Assembly: GCF_000213175.1 (NCBI RefSeq)
Contig: NW_009799101.1
Location: 1,273,528-1,296,859 of the forward strand
DNA from: Neurospora tetrasperma FGSC 2508
Lineage: Eukaryota > Ascomycota > Sordariomycetes > Sordariales > Sordariaceae
Direction of reading: 5' to 3'
Length of the DNA: 23,332 nucleotides
Positions 22,116-23,332 of the stretch are shown piece after piece (the stretch's first letter is position 1; every line of letters begins with the position of its first letter). The notes below the pieces were generated by a model. It was not told the origin of the DNA, ran no database searches, and saw only the letters and a list, made by a program, of their open reading frames with translations. Made by a program: the position numbers and the translations under genes.

Positions 22116-23260
22116 CTAACCCGAAGTCATCTCCACATCTTTATCTTGCCTCTCCTGTTGCTCCTTTTCCAGCAGCTGCAACTGCTTCCTCCTCGCCATC
22201 TCGGCAATCTCCCCTCCAATCGACATTGGCTTTTCCTTCATGTTATCCCCATTCGTACTAGCATCCCTCTCACCCCCGTTCTTGACCTTCTTCACCTCCT
22301 CCTCTTCTTTATTTCCATTCCTCCCTCCCTCCGCCTTCCCTGATACCCCATTGGCACCGGCGGCGGCACCACCATTCTTCCCACCCCCGCCACCGTTACT
22401 GGTAGTAGTATGCCCACACCCCGCACCACCACCACCACCACCACTCCCTCCAATCCCCGCCTGCAAACTCCTCTCCCATTCCTCCTGCTCCTCCCATATC
22501 GCTCTCATGTCGTCATCCCCCAACTCTGACGTCTCCTCCAGCAATCTATCCATCTCCTCCCCGCTCGGCACCGCCCAGATGTTCTCCCTCAGCCGTTTAT
22601 GCCGCTCACGATCCTCCTCGATACGTTGTTCGACTTGTTTCTTGTCGAGACGAGGGGCGGCGGTGTTGACGCCTCCGCCGCGTTTACTCAGATTGCTATG
22701 CTGGTTGCTAGAGGAAGGTCCGCCGGCGGCGGCGGCGTTGGTGCTGGTGGGGAGGGTACCTGCTGCTGTGGAGGAAGGAGGAAAAGGAGGAGGGTAGGAA
22801 GAGTGGATGGCGGTTTGCGAAGGGGGCATGTTGGTATCGTATCCCGCTGCTGTTGAGAGGTTGTTGTTGTTGTTGGCAGAAGGGGAGAGGACGAGGTCCC
22901 CTTGGGAGGAAACGTAGGATTCGCCGCGTTCGCGGAGGACTTCAAAGATATCGGTTAGGATGGTGGCGTCGAGGAAGGATTTGGCGTGGAGGGCTTGGAG
23001 GACCTATTGTATGTTTGTGTGTTTTTTAGCATTGGCTGAGGATTGGGGGGATGAAGACGGGTGAGAAAGGCAAAAACACAAACCTTGCGGACAACCTTGA
23101 CGTTAGCCGCCCCTGACCCGTCATCCGGCGCCACGGCATCGACCACACGAATAATGTCCCGCTGCATCATGCGGATGTAATCCTCTTGTCCGTCTTTGGA
23201 GGCCATGTCGAGAAAGTGCTCGATGAAGTACATGATGTTGGCTCGCATGTTGAGATTGCT
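22116..23260 (-). CDS. CTK3: CTD kinase subunit gamma (Ctk3), 5' end missing
   Basis: Visible exons 23084-23260 (59 codons) and 22116-23003 (295 codons plus TAG). The upstream exon(s), probably about 45-50 codons, lie beyond the window. The first visible exon reads SNLNMRANIMYFIEHFLDMA and RMMQRDIIRVVDAVAP, the CID-like helices typical of Ctk3. The second begins VLQALHAKSFLDA and carries the Ctk3 C-terminal signature RLDKKQVEQRIEEDRE, HKRLRENIWAVP and EETSELGDDD at about visible residues 176-225. In yeast Ctk3 partners cyclin Ctk2 and kinase Ctk1 to phosphorylate Ser2 of the RNA polymerase II C-terminal repeat during elongation. Between these parts lie an Asn5 run and a Ser/Pro/Ala-rich linker. 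After the signature comes about 110 residues of Gly runs and a charged tail with EEEE, which seems longer than usual for the family (from memory). Confidence 0.92.
23004..23083 (-). other. 80-nt intron of CTK3
   Basis: On the minus strand the donor GTTTGT follows ...GTCCGCAAG and the acceptor ...ACAATAG precedes GTCCTCCAAGCC. GCTAAA is a possible branch site. It is phase 0 and joins NVKVVRK to VLQALHAK, a conserved stretch. Confidence 0.9.
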
Positions 23261-23332
23261 CTGGGAACCTTTGTTAGTGATTGTCTTGAGTGAGCCAACG
23301 AGCCGGGTTGGGGGGGGGGGGGGGGGGGGGGG
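23261..23332 (-). other. 3' part of an upstream CTK3 intron, cut by the window end
   Basis: Immediately before the SNLNMRAN exon the minus strand has CACTAAC followed 12 nt later by CCCAG, a standard branch site and acceptor. The donor is not in the window. Confidence 0.8.
23310..23332. repeat. G23 homopolymer at the window edge
   Basis: At least 23 G run to the last base, inside the CTK3 intron. As at the left edge (C20), the sequence stops on a C/G homopolymer, suggesting a contig break. Confidence 0.9.

Noticed and set aside
22240-22797. Plus-strand 185-codon Pro/Ser-rich open frame
   Set aside because: Complement of Gly-rich Ctk3 coding sequence; low complexity.
1-23332. CRISPR arrays, prokaryotic operons, transposons, tRNA genes
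   Set aside because: No spaced direct repeats, transposase or reverse-transcriptase motifs, long terminal repeats or cloverleaf-forming sequence recognised on either strand.

Overview
The window is nuclear DNA from a filamentous ascomycete. A Sordariomycete is likely, probably of the Neurospora/Sordaria type, but that placement is inferred from gene content and intron style and not from any search. Short GT-AG introns (54, 57, 80 and 228 nt) carry CTAAC-like branch sites just before the acceptor, coding regions are GC-rich, and simple-sequence tracts lie between genes. I see no mobile element, CRISPR array, rRNA, tRNA or viral sequence.

Four protein genes alternate in strand. (1) 924-2973 (+): a protein of unknown function with an N-terminal AMPK-beta/CBM48-like (E-set) domain and a long Ser/Pro-rich disordered tail. 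It needs splicing, and an unspliced reading of its last exon misses the domain start. (2) 4439-19471 (-): midasin (MDN1/REA1), about 4,992 residues in two exons, the giant AAA+ remodeller of pre-60S ribosomes. It has all six Walker A motifs, the long linker, the Asp/Glu-rich tract and the C-terminal MIDAS domain. (3) 20581-21339 (+): the mitochondrial L7/L12 stalk protein, 176 residues, two exons. (4) 22116-23260 (-): the C-terminal part of Ctk3, the gamma subunit of the RNA polymerase II CTD kinase CTDK-I. Its first exon(s) lie beyond the right edge.

Genes 1 and 2 converge on a 1.5 kb intergenic region with an exceptional A54 run and an inverted-repeat cluster. Genes 2 and 3 diverge from a 1.1 kb shared upstream region. 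Genes 3 and 4 converge. Midasin and the L12 protein both serve ribosomes (cytosolic 60S assembly and the mitochondrial large subunit), so the shared upstream region could co-regulate them, but the sequence alone does not show this.

Both window ends look like contig ends: the left 125 bases are unusually homopolymeric and stop at C20, and the right end dissolves into G23 inside a Ctk3 intron. I found no convincing new biological system. The most interesting points are the optional splicing of the CBM-like gene (a stop-free 57-nt intron and an in-frame cassette), an in-frame poly-Arg leader before midasin, the degenerate Walker B motifs in midasin AAA1 and AAA6, and a Gly-rich extension on Ctk3.
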